DNA from: Hymenobacter plasmatis
GTDB taxonomy: Bacteria; Bacteroidota; Bacteroidia; Cytophagales; Hymenobacteraceae
Length of the DNA stretch: 64,000 bases
Reading direction: 5' to 3'
Assembly: GCF_020711255.1 (NCBI RefSeq)
Contig: NZ_JAJFAW010000003.1
Span: 1-64,000 of the forward strand
Position 1 is the first letter of the stretch. Every line of letters starts with the position of its first letter. Below are positions 50,306 through 57,782 of this stretch, piece by piece. Both the position numbers and the translations under genes were made by a program. The notes beneath the pieces are model-generated. The model was not told where the DNA came from. It made no database searches and saw only the letters and a list, made by a program, of their open reading frames with translations.

Positions 50306-50701
50306 ATGCATTACCTCGTCTATACCAGCACGGCCAGTCTTCCGCTTACCGAAGCAGAATTGGGCCGGTTGCTGGTTCGGTGGCGCGTAAATAATGCCCG
50401 CTGGGGCGTGACCGGGGTGCTGCTCTACAGCGAGGGCCACATTATGCAAGTGCTGGAAGGGGATGCCGAAACGGTGCACGCCCTGTTTGGCACCATCGAA
50501 ACAGATATTCGACACCGGGGAGTAACCAAACTGGCCGACGGGCCCGTGCCGGAACGCGCCTTTGCCGACTGGTCGATGCGGTTTCGGACCATGGACTCGG
50601 CCGATTACAACCGCTTTGTGCACCGCATGAAAGCAGCTCCAAATCACGCCAGCAGCTTAGCCCCGCTGCTGGAAGTGTTTATGGACCTTGAGGCTTCGTA
50701 G
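50306..50701 (+). CDS. BLUF-domain blue-light photoreceptor
   Basis: The 131-residue protein is a lone BLUF domain binding FAD. Key residues are Tyr6 (LVYTS), Asn30 (VNNARWGVTG) and Gln48 (IMQVLEG), which rearrange hydrogen bonds to the flavin on blue light. RWGVTGVLLYSEGHIMQVLEG, FGTIETDIRHRGV and FADWSMRF follow the family pattern, including the Trp near residue 104. There is no attached output domain, so it must signal through a partner, which is not among its neighbours. ATG 50306 fits the domain start and the promoter just upstream. Confidence 0.93.
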   Translation: MHYLVYTSTASLPLTEAELGRLLVRWRVNNARWGVTGVLLYSEGHIMQVLEGDAETVHALFGTIETDIRHRGVTKLADGPVPERAFADWSMRFRTMDSADYNRFVHRMKAAPNHASSLAPLLEVFMDLEAS

Positions 50702-50991
50702 CTAACCCAATGAGTTGCTTTGGCGGGGCATTCCGTTGGGCTAAACAGAACCGTAAGGGTACTCCGGATTGGGCTGAAAAGTGGCACCTCAGCTGCTGCC
50801 GCGTTCTGGTAAGCGTGGCTCCTGGATGCAGCAATTGCAGCTAATTGAGCCAACTGCAACAGCACAGGGCTGCACCTTGATAATGGGCCGCCAGTAGAGG
50901 GCGGGTAGTTTTTCTACTGATGCAACGATTTGCTGCGCCAGAGATTCTTCTATTAGTAGTTGCCTATACTTCACATTTACTCTACTAGCTA
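50702..50991. other. Gene-free gap
   Basis: The 290 bp contain one TTGGGCTA word at about 50738 and no convincing terminator or coding frame. Two short minus-strand open frames here lack family features and codon character. Confidence 0.5.
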
Positions 50992-51648
50992 ATGCCAACT
51001 TCTCGATTTGCCTTCTGTGGGCTTTTGCTAAGCGTGTCCCTCATGGGCCGTGCCCAAAATGCGGACCTTGAGCCCAAGCCGGCGTATCGGCTGTATGGGG
51101 ATTTAGCGGCCTACAGCAGTTATTTCCTGCCGCTAGGCAACCATTCGGGCACCGGGTTTGGCTTGCCCTTGCAGGCCACGTTGGGCTACCAATTGCGCCC
51201 CCGGCTGGCGGTGCAGGTAGGAGTTGCGTACCGCGCCGCCTCGGGCAATAGTGAGGGAACCATCTTGTACAACGGTAGCTCCCGGGCCTATGCCAACGAT
51301 TACCGCAACACGAACTTGTCGGTGTCGGTCCTGGGCCGCTACACCCTCACGCGCAACCCGGCCCACCGGCTGCAGTTCGACGTGTTGGGCGGCATGACAC
51401 TGGAGCGCCACACGTTCCGGGGCACCGGGTTTTACCCCGACTACGACCAGCCCACCGGCTCCGTGGAATTCGACCGAAGCTCGAGCAACAACCGCTACCT
51501 GCTCACCGCCGGCGCCAGCGTGCGCTACCAGCTCAGCCCGCGCTTCGAACTGCTGTACACTAGCACCGTGAACACCGACATCCGCAGCTTTCAGCAATTG
51601 ACCACTTCCTCGGCCCTGGGCCTGCGTTACCACTTCGGCCGCCGCTAA
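50992..51648 (+). CDS. Small outer-membrane beta-barrel protein
   Basis: The 218-residue protein has a signal peptide (FAFCGLLLSVSLMGRAQ) followed by alternating strands, for example GLPLQATLGYQLRPRLAVQVGVAYRAAS, NLSVSVLGRYTL and YLLTAGASVRYQLSPRFELLYTS, ending in LGLRYHFGRR. This is the pattern of an 8-stranded barrel of the OmpA/OmpW-like or PorT-like type. The function is unknown. It stands alone, with 290 bp of gene-free DNA in front. Confidence 0.78.
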   Translation: MPTSRFAFCGLLLSVSLMGRAQNADLEPKPAYRLYGDLAAYSSYFLPLGNHSGTGFGLPLQATLGYQLRPRLAVQVGVAYRAASGNSEGTILYNGSSRAYANDYRNTNLSVSVLGRYTLTRNPAHRLQFDVLGGMTLERHTFRGTGFYPDYDQPTGSVEFDRSSSNNRYLLTAGASVRYQLSPRFELLYTSTVNTDIRSFQQLTTSSALGLRYHFGRR

Positions 51649-51802
51649 GCAGGCTGCGCGATAAACGACTTAGAAAACCGGGGCCTTACTTTTACTACGC
51701 CGAATTAGTTGAGCTGTTTTAAACACCTTTGCGCTGCAGCCGGTTACTGCCAATAACTACCATCCAACCCATAGCTGGTATTTTCTTTGTTGCTTTGGCG
51801 TA

Positions 51803-52225
51803 ATGCTTGAAACTTCTGAATACGCCTCGCGCTCCATCATCCACCGGCCAGATTTGGGTGTTCTGATTGTGCGCTGGCATCACGATGCTGAACTGGCTGT
51901 TTTGCAAGCCGATTACCAGGCCATGCTCGCGATGGCCGAACAGTTTGGCTGCGCCCGCTGGCTGCTCGACGTACGCCGCCGCGAAGGCGCCGACCCGGCC
52001 ATGAGCGCCTGGGCCAGCACGGTATTCTATCCCGAAGCAGCGACGCGGCTGCTGCCCCAGCGGCTGCATTTGGCCGTGCTCACTTCCACGTACATTGTCG
52101 ACCGATTCATCAACGACCCGGAGCAGAAAGAATACGTCGACTACATGATGGCGCCCGAGCGGGCTTTCATCACCCGCATGTTTGCCGACGAAGGCGAGGC
52201 CACCCGCTGGCTGAGCGCTAACTAA
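51803..52225 (+). CDS. Small conserved cytoplasmic protein (STAS/SpoIIAA-like layout)
   Basis: I do not firmly recognise this 140-residue protein. It has no signal peptide. The layout of strand (GVLIVRWHHDAELAVLQADY), helix, strand (ARWLLDVRRREGADP), helix, and strand (LHLAVLTSTYIVDRF) followed by a final helix (EGEATRWLSAN) resembles STAS/SpoIIAA-like folds. The 155-residue protein at 60533 has a similar plan (LYVRWHGHLTGAEVV, YSYILNDKSDT, MDVALAWLHQ). A regulatory or binding role is possible, but unproven. Confidence 0.6.
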   Translation: MLETSEYASRSIIHRPDLGVLIVRWHHDAELAVLQADYQAMLAMAEQFGCARWLLDVRRREGADPAMSAWASTVFYPEAATRLLPQRLHLAVLTSTYIVDRFINDPEQKEYVDYMMAPERAFITRMFADEGEATRWLSAN

Positions 52226-52244
52226 CGAAGTATATTGTCTATAC

Positions 52245-52281
52245 AAAAAAGGCCTGTTCCGCTACGGAACAGGCCTTTTTT
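52245..52281. terminator. Bidirectional terminator
   Basis: AAAAAAGGCCTGTTCCG (52245-52261) is fully complementary to CGGAACAGGCCTTTTTT (52265-52281) around a three-base loop. It separates convergent genes. Confidence 0.88.
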
Positions 52282-52301
52282 GTGACGGCTAAGCTGGGGC
52301 T

Positions 52302-53045
52302 TTATTTCAATACTTCTACTTTGATGGGAATGTCGGTAACGGGCCACTTATCCGATTCCACGGGTTCGTTAGCGATTTTATCCACTACGTCCTGGCCCTC
52401 GATTACTTCGCCAAATACGGTGTACTGGCCGTCGAGCGAGGGCACGCCACCCACGGTGGCGTAGGCTTTTACCTGGGCCGGGGTGAGCTTGCGGCCGGCC
52501 ATGGCCTGCGACTGGTTGGGCGCGAGCTTTTCGCCCACCACAAAGTAGAAGTCGGTGTTCGACGACAGGCGGCCGGGGTTCTTTTCATCGTCGTAGCGGG
52601 CCATGCCCAGGGCGCCTTTCTTGTGGAAGTGCTCGGGCCGGATTTCGGGGGGCAGGCGGTAGCGCTTCAGCCGGATGGTGCGGGCGCCGTAGGTCTGGCC
52701 GCCCTGCACGGCAAAGTCCTTCACCACGCGGTTGAACATGGTTTCGTCGAACACGCCCTTGCGGGCCAGCAGCAGGAAATTGGCCTTGTGAATGGGCGTG
52801 TCGTCGTACAGCTTCACCCGGATGTTGCCCAGGCGCGTCTTTATCATCACTTCGGAGCCGGGGTACTGGCGGCCGTAGGCCAGCAGGGCAGCGGGCGCGG
52901 TGCTGTCGGTGAGGGTGGCCAGGTCGGGGCCGGGCACGACGGGCGCCTTCTTGGTGGGCTCGGTGGCAGGCGGCGCCTGGTTGCAGGCTGCCAGCCCGAT
53001 GAGCAGCGCCAGCCCCACGGGCAAGCAAAAGCGAGGAAGAAGCAT
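52302..53045 (-). CDS. Cyclophilin-type peptidyl-prolyl isomerase lipoprotein
   Basis: The 247-residue protein starts at ATG 53045 (MLLPRFCLPVGLALLIGLAA) with lipobox Cys21. The cyclophilin domain runs from about residue 60: VMIKTRLGNIRVKLYDDTPIHKANFLLLARKGVFDETMFNRVVKDF with FAVQGGQ, then NTDFYFVVG and YTVFGEVIEGQDVVDKIA. A longer insert (KRYRLPPEIRPEHFHKKGAL) is typical of Bacteroidota members. It should speed proline isomerisation during folding of envelope proteins. It is monocistronic. Confidence 0.9.
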   Translation of the reverse strand: MLLPRFCLPVGLALLIGLAACNQAPPATEPTKKAPVVPGPDLATLTDSTAPAALLAYGRQYPGSEVMIKTRLGNIRVKLYDDTPIHKANFLLLARKGVFDETMFNRVVKDFAVQGGQTYGARTIRLKRYRLPPEIRPEHFHKKGALGMARYDDEKNPGRLSSNTDFYFVVGEKLAPNQSQAMAGRKLTPAQVKAYATVGGVPSLDGQYTVFGEVIEGQDVVDKIANEPVESDKWPVTDIPIKVEVLK

Positions 53046-53118
53046 ACGAAGCACGAGTAAGCCCGATGGCCCGGGCAAGAAAGATAACGCCACTCGCCGG
53101 GCACGGTTACGCTATGGC

Positions 53119-53155
53119 ACACAAAAGCCCCCGCAGCGCTGCAGGGGCTTTTTGT
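53119..53155. terminator. Hairpin between cyclophilin and S1/P1-like genes
   Basis: ACAAAAGCCCCCGCAGC pairs with GCTGCAGGGGCTTTTTGT around GC. It follows the end of the S1/P1-like gene on the minus strand and lies upstream of the cyclophilin. Confidence 0.75.
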
Positions 53156-53175
53156 GGAACTGGAAAGGGGAGGGC

Positions 53176-54360
53176 TTACTGCGGGCCCTCGGCCTTCTGC
53201 TTGATTTTTTCGGTGCCGTCCTTGCCTTTGACTTTTACCTTGATTTTGTCGGCCGAAACCGGAACGGTGTCGGGCGAAGCGGGCACGGGGGCTGCTTCTG
53301 CGGCAGGGGCGGGCGCTTGGCCCATGTCCTTGGCCGGCTTGATTTCGTCGACTACTTCCACCTTTTTGGCCTTTTGCTGGGCCAGCAGCAGCTGGTCCTG
53401 GCCGAGGGTGTTCTTCTTCCAGGCGGTGAGCTCGGTGGCGAGCTTTTCCTTTTCTTCCTTGGTGAGCTTGGGCGGGTGCATCAGCTCGTTGAGGTTGGGC
53501 TTGCCGCCGTCTTCCCACGCGGTGAGCCAGAGCGACGACACCATGTTCGGGGCGCCTTTGAGGCGAAAATCCACCATGCCGCCCACTTCCTTCTCGTAGG
53601 CATCGGCAAAGGCATCGGAGTAGCGCCGCGTGGTTTTGCCGTAGCGGTGCGAGAACGTGAAGCGAACGTCGGGCTTCATGGTTTTCTCAATCTTGGTGGC
53701 CCGGTCAAAGGTTTCGCCCAGGAAGCCGTAGCTCTGCTGCAGCACGCCCCAGATGGCATCGAGCGGGTTCTTGACGTACTTGGCGGGCTCGCCGTTCAGC
53801 TTGTAGTCGGCGATGAACCGCTCGGGCAGCTGGCTTTCCCAGAGGCTGTGCAGGCCCTTTTGGTCGGTGAGCTGGCCGTCGTAGTTGATGGTGGTATGCA
53901 GCGGCACAAAGGCGTCGCCCACGTAGTGGCTCAACTCGGCCGAGTACTTGATGATGGCCAGCGTGTCGCGCTGCCGGAAGGCTTCGGTGAGGTTGTTCTT
54001 GGTTTCCAGCACCACCCACGGCACGGTGCCGTACTTCTTGAGCGTATCGGCCGAGAATTTCTCCACCGCTTTGTCATACTGCTTGGGCACTTTGCCGAAG
54101 GGGTTTTCCTCGGAGTAGTGGTCCATATCGATGAAGTGCTTGGGCGCTTCGGTGGGGTCGTCGTTGCGGCGCTCATCGGGCGCGGTGCTTTGGCGCACCA
54201 GCTCGGCCATGTGCCGGTAGTAGAAGGCCTGCATGGCCGCGGGCAGCTCGTACACCGCCACCTGCGTAATGGTGCGGTGGCCGAAGAAACCCCAGGCGCC
54301 GGCGGTGCCGTGGGCAAGCATGAGGGCCGCAAGCAGCAGCGGCAAAAGGGTTTTTTTCAT
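53176..54360 (-). CDS. Exported S1/P1-nuclease-like zinc hydrolase
   Basis: The 394-residue protein has a signal peptide ending GTAGA, so mature protein would begin near WGFFGHRTITQVAVYELP; an N-terminal Trp and His as metal ligands are a mark of the phospholipase C/P1 nuclease fold. Further ligand motifs are HFIDMDHY, LSHYVGDAFVPLHTTINYDG and GLHSLWES. It should hydrolyse phosphodiesters in the periplasm, either nucleic acid or phospholipid. From about residue 285 an extra tail of Lys/Glu and Ala/Pro (SADKIKVKVKGKDGTEKIK) extends past the enzyme core. Confidence 0.82.
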   Translation of the reverse strand: MKKTLLPLLLAALMLAHGTAGAWGFFGHRTITQVAVYELPAAMQAFYYRHMAELVRQSTAPDERRNDDPTEAPKHFIDMDHYSEENPFGKVPKQYDKAVEKFSADTLKKYGTVPWVVLETKNNLTEAFRQRDTLAIIKYSAELSHYVGDAFVPLHTTINYDGQLTDQKGLHSLWESQLPERFIADYKLNGEPAKYVKNPLDAIWGVLQQSYGFLGETFDRATKIEKTMKPDVRFTFSHRYGKTTRRYSDAFADAYEKEVGGMVDFRLKGAPNMVSSLWLTAWEDGGKPNLNELMHPPKLTKEEKEKLATELTAWKKNTLGQDQLLLAQQKAKKVEVVDEIKPAKDMGQAPAPAAEAAPVPASPDTVPVSADKIKVKVKGKDGTEKIKQKAEGPQ

Positions 54361-54514
54361 GGAAAATAAAAGATTACCGGGCTAGGGGGACTGGCCCTGC
54401 CCAAAGTTCGGTAATTGCCGTCATATTCACCGGGCGCGCACTTTGTTGGGTCGGCTACAGGCCCGCAGGCCAGGTAGATTCTCCCAAACAGTAGCCGCCG
54501 GCTAAGGATTCGCC

Positions 54515-55084
54515 ATGAAAGCTGCCCGCTTCTTTTTCTCGCTTCTGTTGCTGCTGGCCCGGCCAGCTTTAGCCCAACTGCACCCCATACCACCGGGAGC
54601 CTACCGCACCGCCGAGGCCTACCACCGGCGCCTGCCCCAGCCGGCCGGCACCAACGCCTTTTACCCCGACAAACGCGGCCTGCTGGTGGTAGAAGTGCAG
54701 CAGGGCGCCAGTACTCAGAAGGTGCGCATGGCGCCCGACAGCGTGTGGGGCTATGTGTCTGGCAAGGGCCGCACTTTCCGGTTCTTCCGAGGCGAAGAAT
54801 ACCAGCTTCTGTACGCCGATACGCTCTGCGTGTACGCCGACACTATTGGGCTGGCAAAAGGCGCGCAGCCACTTAGCGCGCCCCGCTACTTCTTCAGCCG
54901 CGGCCTCAAGGGGCTGGTTTTTCCACTCACGGTGCATTATCTGCGCGAGATGTACGAGGCTAGCAACCCCACCTTTGTGGCCGCTCTGGGCCAGTTGCGT
55001 TTCGACCAAAGCCTCTCCGACTTCGACCGCAAAACGGGGCTGTACCGAGTCACGACCCTCTACCGCCAGGCGGCCGTGCACTAA
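54515..55084 (+). CDS. Small orphan secreted protein
   Basis: The 189-residue protein has a signal peptide (FFFSLLLLLARPALAQ). The mature part reads PPGAYRTAEAYHRRLPQPAG, then SVWGYVSGKGRTFRFFRGEEY and LKGLVFPLTVHYLREMYEASNP. The VWGY-G...Y-LLY segment resembles the VWGFSDG region of the two orphan proteins at 33621-36670, so a shared module is likely, though the similarity is short. The stop overlaps the stop of the convergent CinA gene by four bases. Confidence 0.65.
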   Translation: MKAARFFFSLLLLLARPALAQLHPIPPGAYRTAEAYHRRLPQPAGTNAFYPDKRGLLVVEVQQGASTQKVRMAPDSVWGYVSGKGRTFRFFRGEEYQLLYADTLCVYADTIGLAKGAQPLSAPRYFFSRGLKGLVFPLTVHYLREMYEASNPTFVAALGQLRFDQSLSDFDRKTGLYRVTTLYRQAAVH

Positions 55085-55635
55085 TTTGAGCGCACCGCGG
55101 CTTGGTCGGCCAGGTGTTTTTTGCTGGGCTGTGTGGCGCCGGCCATGGCCTGCCGCCGGGCCAGCAGGTCGGCCAGCTTGTCGTAAATAAAGTTGGCGGC
55201 CTGCTCGCGCAGCTTGTCGGCGTTGCCCTCAAATTGCTCGCGGTATTCGTAGGCATGGCCTTCCACCAGAATGGTGAAGAACATGGTGCCCACCGGCTTA
55301 TCGGGCGTTTCCGAAGCGCCCGGGCCGCACAGGCCGGTCACGGCCACGCACACATCGGCGTTGGGCAGGGCGCGGTGCAGGCCCAGCGCCATTTCGTTGG
55401 TCGTTTGCTGGCTTTCGGCCGAATACGTGGCCAGCGTTTCTTTCTTCACGCCCAGCAGCTTCTGCTTGGCTTCGATGTGGTACGTGACCACCGAGCCCAG
55501 CAGCACCTCGCTCACGCCCGTGGCTGGCGCCAATTGGGCTGCCACCAGCCCACAAGTGCAGCTCTCGGCCAGGGCCAGCGTCAACTTATGTTGTAAAAAT
55601 TGTAATACGAGGGCGTTTATATCCGGCTTTTTCAT
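55081..55635 (-). CDS. pncC: CinA-type nicotinamide-nucleotide amidohydrolase
   Basis: The 184-residue protein is the stand-alone C-terminal domain of CinA: LTLALAESCTCGLVAAQLAP, TGVSEVLLGSVVTYHIEAKQKLLGV, and VAVTGLCGPGASETPDKPVGTMFF. PncC deamidates NMN to nicotinate mononucleotide, recycling the nicotinamide nucleotide made by DNA ligase. ATG at 55635 (MKKPDINAL) is preferred over an upstream codon. The C-terminal 20 residues (GATQPSKKHLADQAAVRSN) are extra, and the gene end overlaps the convergent gene. Confidence 0.88.
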   Translation of the reverse strand: MKKPDINALVLQFLQHKLTLALAESCTCGLVAAQLAPATGVSEVLLGSVVTYHIEAKQKLLGVKKETLATYSAESQQTTNEMALGLHRALPNADVCVAVTGLCGPGASETPDKPVGTMFFTILVEGHAYEYREQFEGNADKLREQAANFIYDKLADLLARRQAMAGATQPSKKHLADQAAVRSN

Positions 55636-55710
55636 AAATGGAATAGGGAGAGCTAAGCCGCTGCATACGCCACTGCCCACCAGTCAGGTTGCGGTTGAGC
55701 TTACTTAAAG

Positions 55711-55850
55711 GACCGTGGCTGTTGCAGAACTGCCCAAGTGCACGCATCGCCGAGCAACAGAACGGGGCATTCGGGGCTTGTTCGAGCAATTGATGACCCA
55801 ATAAACAGGTGGTGAATACCCGTTTAGGGAGTTCTGCAACAGCCACGACC
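55711..55850. mobile_element. MITE-like element with target duplication
   Basis: GTGGCTGTTGCAGAACT (from 55715) is matched by its exact complement ending at 55846, giving terminal inverted repeats on a 132-bp element. GACC flanks it on both sides (55711-55714 and 55847-55850), a likely 4-bp target duplication. It has no coding capacity, so a transposase would have to act in trans. Confidence 0.7.
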
Positions 55851-55912
55851 GTTCTATAGTGCTTTTTAATGAAGAATGAAGAATAGGGAATTGAGCCATT
55901 GTGGCCGAACTT

Positions 55913-55968
55913 CCTCATTCCTCATTCCTCATTCCTCATTCCTCATTCCTCATTCCTCATTCCTCATT
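55913..55968. repeat. Tandem heptamer repeat, eight copies of CCTCATT
   Basis: Eight perfect 7-bp units lie just beyond the amidohydrolase stop codon (downstream on its strand). Slippage could change copy number. Being outside the gene, this would not switch its frame. Confidence 0.9.
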
Positions 55969-55981
55969 CTCAAGCGAAGCG

Positions 55982-57280
55982 TTATTCCTGCCGGTACGTC
56001 ACGCCGGCTTTCATCACAAAAGTGGGCCGCATCATGGCCGAGATGTCTTGCAGCGGGTCGCCGTTGAGGGCCACGATATCGGCAAACTTGCCCACTTCCA
56101 GGGTGCCCAGGTTCGTGGTTTCGCCCAGGAGCTCGGCAGCGCTCACCGTGGCTGCCCGAATGGCCTCAATGGCCGGCATGCCCGCGCCGGTCATGTAGCC
56201 AAATTCCAGGGCGTTCACGCCGTGGCGATACACACCGGCGTCGGTGCCGAACGCAATTTTCACCCCGGCTTTGTAGGCACGCCCAAAGCTGGCCTGCAGC
56301 ATGGGCCCAATGGCCAGGGCCTTGGGCTGAATGGCGGCCGGAAAGTAGCCCGCCACGCGGGCCGAGTCGGCTACCGATTTGCCGGCAATGATGGTGGGCA
56401 CGTACCAGGTGCCTTTCTGCTTCATTAGCTTGCGGCCTTCGTCGTCCATGAGGGTGCCATGCTCGATGCTGGTGACGCCCGCCCGCACAGCCCGCTTGAT
56501 GCCTTCGGCCCCGTGGGCGTGGCAGGCCACCTTCATGCCGAGGTCGCGCGCAGTTTCCACCACGGCCCGGATTTCCTCCTCGGAATACTGCGGGCCGCTG
56601 CCGTCCTTGCTCAGGTCGAGCACGCCGCCGGTGCTGGCAATTTTGATGACGTCGGCCCCGCGCTTGAACTGCTCGCGCACGGCCTGGCGGCACTGGTCGG
56701 GGCCGTTGGCGATGTTGGCGGGCTGCCCAATTTTGTCCATCAGGTCGCGGCTCAGGCCGTCGGCGTCGTCCATATGGCCGCCGGTGGCGGAAATCGCCGC
56801 GCCCGCTGTGAATATGCGCGGCCCCACCACCTGGCCCTTGTTGATGGCGTTGCGCAGGGAGATGTTCACGCCGTCGTCGCCGCCCATGTCGCGCACGGTG
56901 GTGAAGCCGGCGCGCAGCGTGAGCTGGGCGTCGCCCATGGCCCGGTAGGCGTAGTCGGCCGGGTTCATCGTGAACTGGTTCATGTTGCTGCCCTTGCCGG
57001 GGTGCGAGAGCACGTGCACGTGGCAGTCGATGAGGCCGGGCAGCACGGTGCGGTTTTCGAGGTTGATGACCTTGTCTTGCGGGCCCGTGCCGGCCGTGTA
57101 GCCGCCCTGCACGGCCACGATGCGGTCTTTTTCTACCACAATCGTTTGCTGGCTCAGCAGCTTGCCGCTGCGCACATCCAGCAGGTGGCCACAGTGCAGA
57201 TAAGTTTTTTGAGCGAAAGCAGCCGGTGCCAGTAAGAGGAAGGCGGCCGTAGCGCCTGCATGAATAGATTTGCGCGTCAT
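55982..57280 (-). CDS. Exported metal-dependent amidohydrolase
   Basis: The 432-residue protein has a signal peptide (MTRKSIHAGATAAFLLLAPA, ending AFAQ). The TIM-barrel metal ligands are the HxH in GLIDCHVHVLSH, Lys in DVIKIASTGG (likely carboxylated), His in MKVACHAHGAEG, His in TSIEHGTLMDDEG and Asp in IAFGTDAGVYRHG. TLRAGFTTVRDMGGDDGVN and GTLEVGKFADIVALNGDPLQ are typical of the imidazolonepropionase-like/Xaa-Pro dipeptidase branch. Its substrate may be a dipeptide or cyclic amide. It is monocistronic. Confidence 0.9.
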   Translation of the reverse strand: MTRKSIHAGATAAFLLLAPAAFAQKTYLHCGHLLDVRSGKLLSQQTIVVEKDRIVAVQGGYTAGTGPQDKVINLENRTVLPGLIDCHVHVLSHPGKGSNMNQFTMNPADYAYRAMGDAQLTLRAGFTTVRDMGGDDGVNISLRNAINKGQVVGPRIFTAGAAISATGGHMDDADGLSRDLMDKIGQPANIANGPDQCRQAVREQFKRGADVIKIASTGGVLDLSKDGSGPQYSEEEIRAVVETARDLGMKVACHAHGAEGIKRAVRAGVTSIEHGTLMDDEGRKLMKQKGTWYVPTIIAGKSVADSARVAGYFPAAIQPKALAIGPMLQASFGRAYKAGVKIAFGTDAGVYRHGVNALEFGYMTGAGMPAIEAIRAATVSAAELLGETTNLGTLEVGKFADIVALNGDPLQDISAMMRPTFVMKAGVTYRQE

Positions 57281-57350
57281 ACGTTTGTCTTAGTGAGCTG
57301 CCAAGGTACAACGGCGCTCAGCACTTAAAACACGCTTTTTCACCCTTCCC

Positions 57351-57605
57351 ATGACCACGCAAGAAGAATTTGAAGCCGCCAGCCAACGCGCCCAGCAATT
57401 GCCCTCCAAACCCTCCAACATGGTGCTGCTGCAGCTCTACGGCCTCTACAAGCAAGCCACCGAAGGCGACGTATCCGGCGACCGCCCCGGCGGGTTCGAC
57501 TTCAAAGCCATGGCCAAGTACGATGCCTGGGCTAGCCTGCGCGGCACGAGCAAAGACGCCGCCCGCCAGCAGTATGTTGAGCTGGTGAGCGAGCTGGCGG
57601 GGTAA
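57351..57605 (+). CDS. Acyl-CoA-binding protein
   Basis: The 84-residue protein is a complete four-helix ACBP: FEAASQRAQQLPSKPSNMVLLQLYGLYKQATEGDV, then FDFKAMAKYDAWASLRGTSKDAARQQYVELV. Lys and Tyr of LYGLYKQAT and the KYDAW motif contact the CoA and acyl chain. It carries long-chain acyl-CoA in the cytoplasm. Such proteins are less common in bacteria than in eukaryotes but recur in Bacteroidota. It diverges from the amidohydrolase. Confidence 0.93.
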   Translation: MTTQEEFEAASQRAQQLPSKPSNMVLLQLYGLYKQATEGDVSGDRPGGFDFKAMAKYDAWASLRGTSKDAARQQYVELVSELAG

Positions 57606-57691
57606 CCAGTGTGAAGGAACCGATGTGAAAACAAGCTGCTAGTAGAGCATCATGTTGAGCTGAAGTTTGTCTACTGCATAAGTAATCCAAT

Positions 57692-57782
57692 CGTCTGTCA
57701 TGCTGACGAAGGAAGCATCTTATCAGGTGAGCACAATTCGTTGAGCTGTGATAAGATGCTTCCTTCCGCAGCATGACAGACG
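57692..57782. repeat. Palindromic repeat, second copy of the inner element at 2469
   Basis: CGTCTGTCATGCTGACGAAG (from 57692) and its facing arm TGATAAGATGCTTCC...GCATGACAGACG (to 57782) match the inner palindrome at 2469-2551, including GGAAGCATCTTATCA. The loop between the arms differs. Confidence 0.85.

Noticed and set aside
50644-50998. Two short minus-strand frames between the BLUF and barrel genes
   Set aside because: They overlap the BLUF 3' end or lack coding character and have no recognisable features.
55876-56428. Open frames through the CCTCATT tract
   Set aside because: A 7-bp repeat without stops keeps frames open; the products are SSFLIPH-type repeats and the frames run against the amidohydrolase gene.
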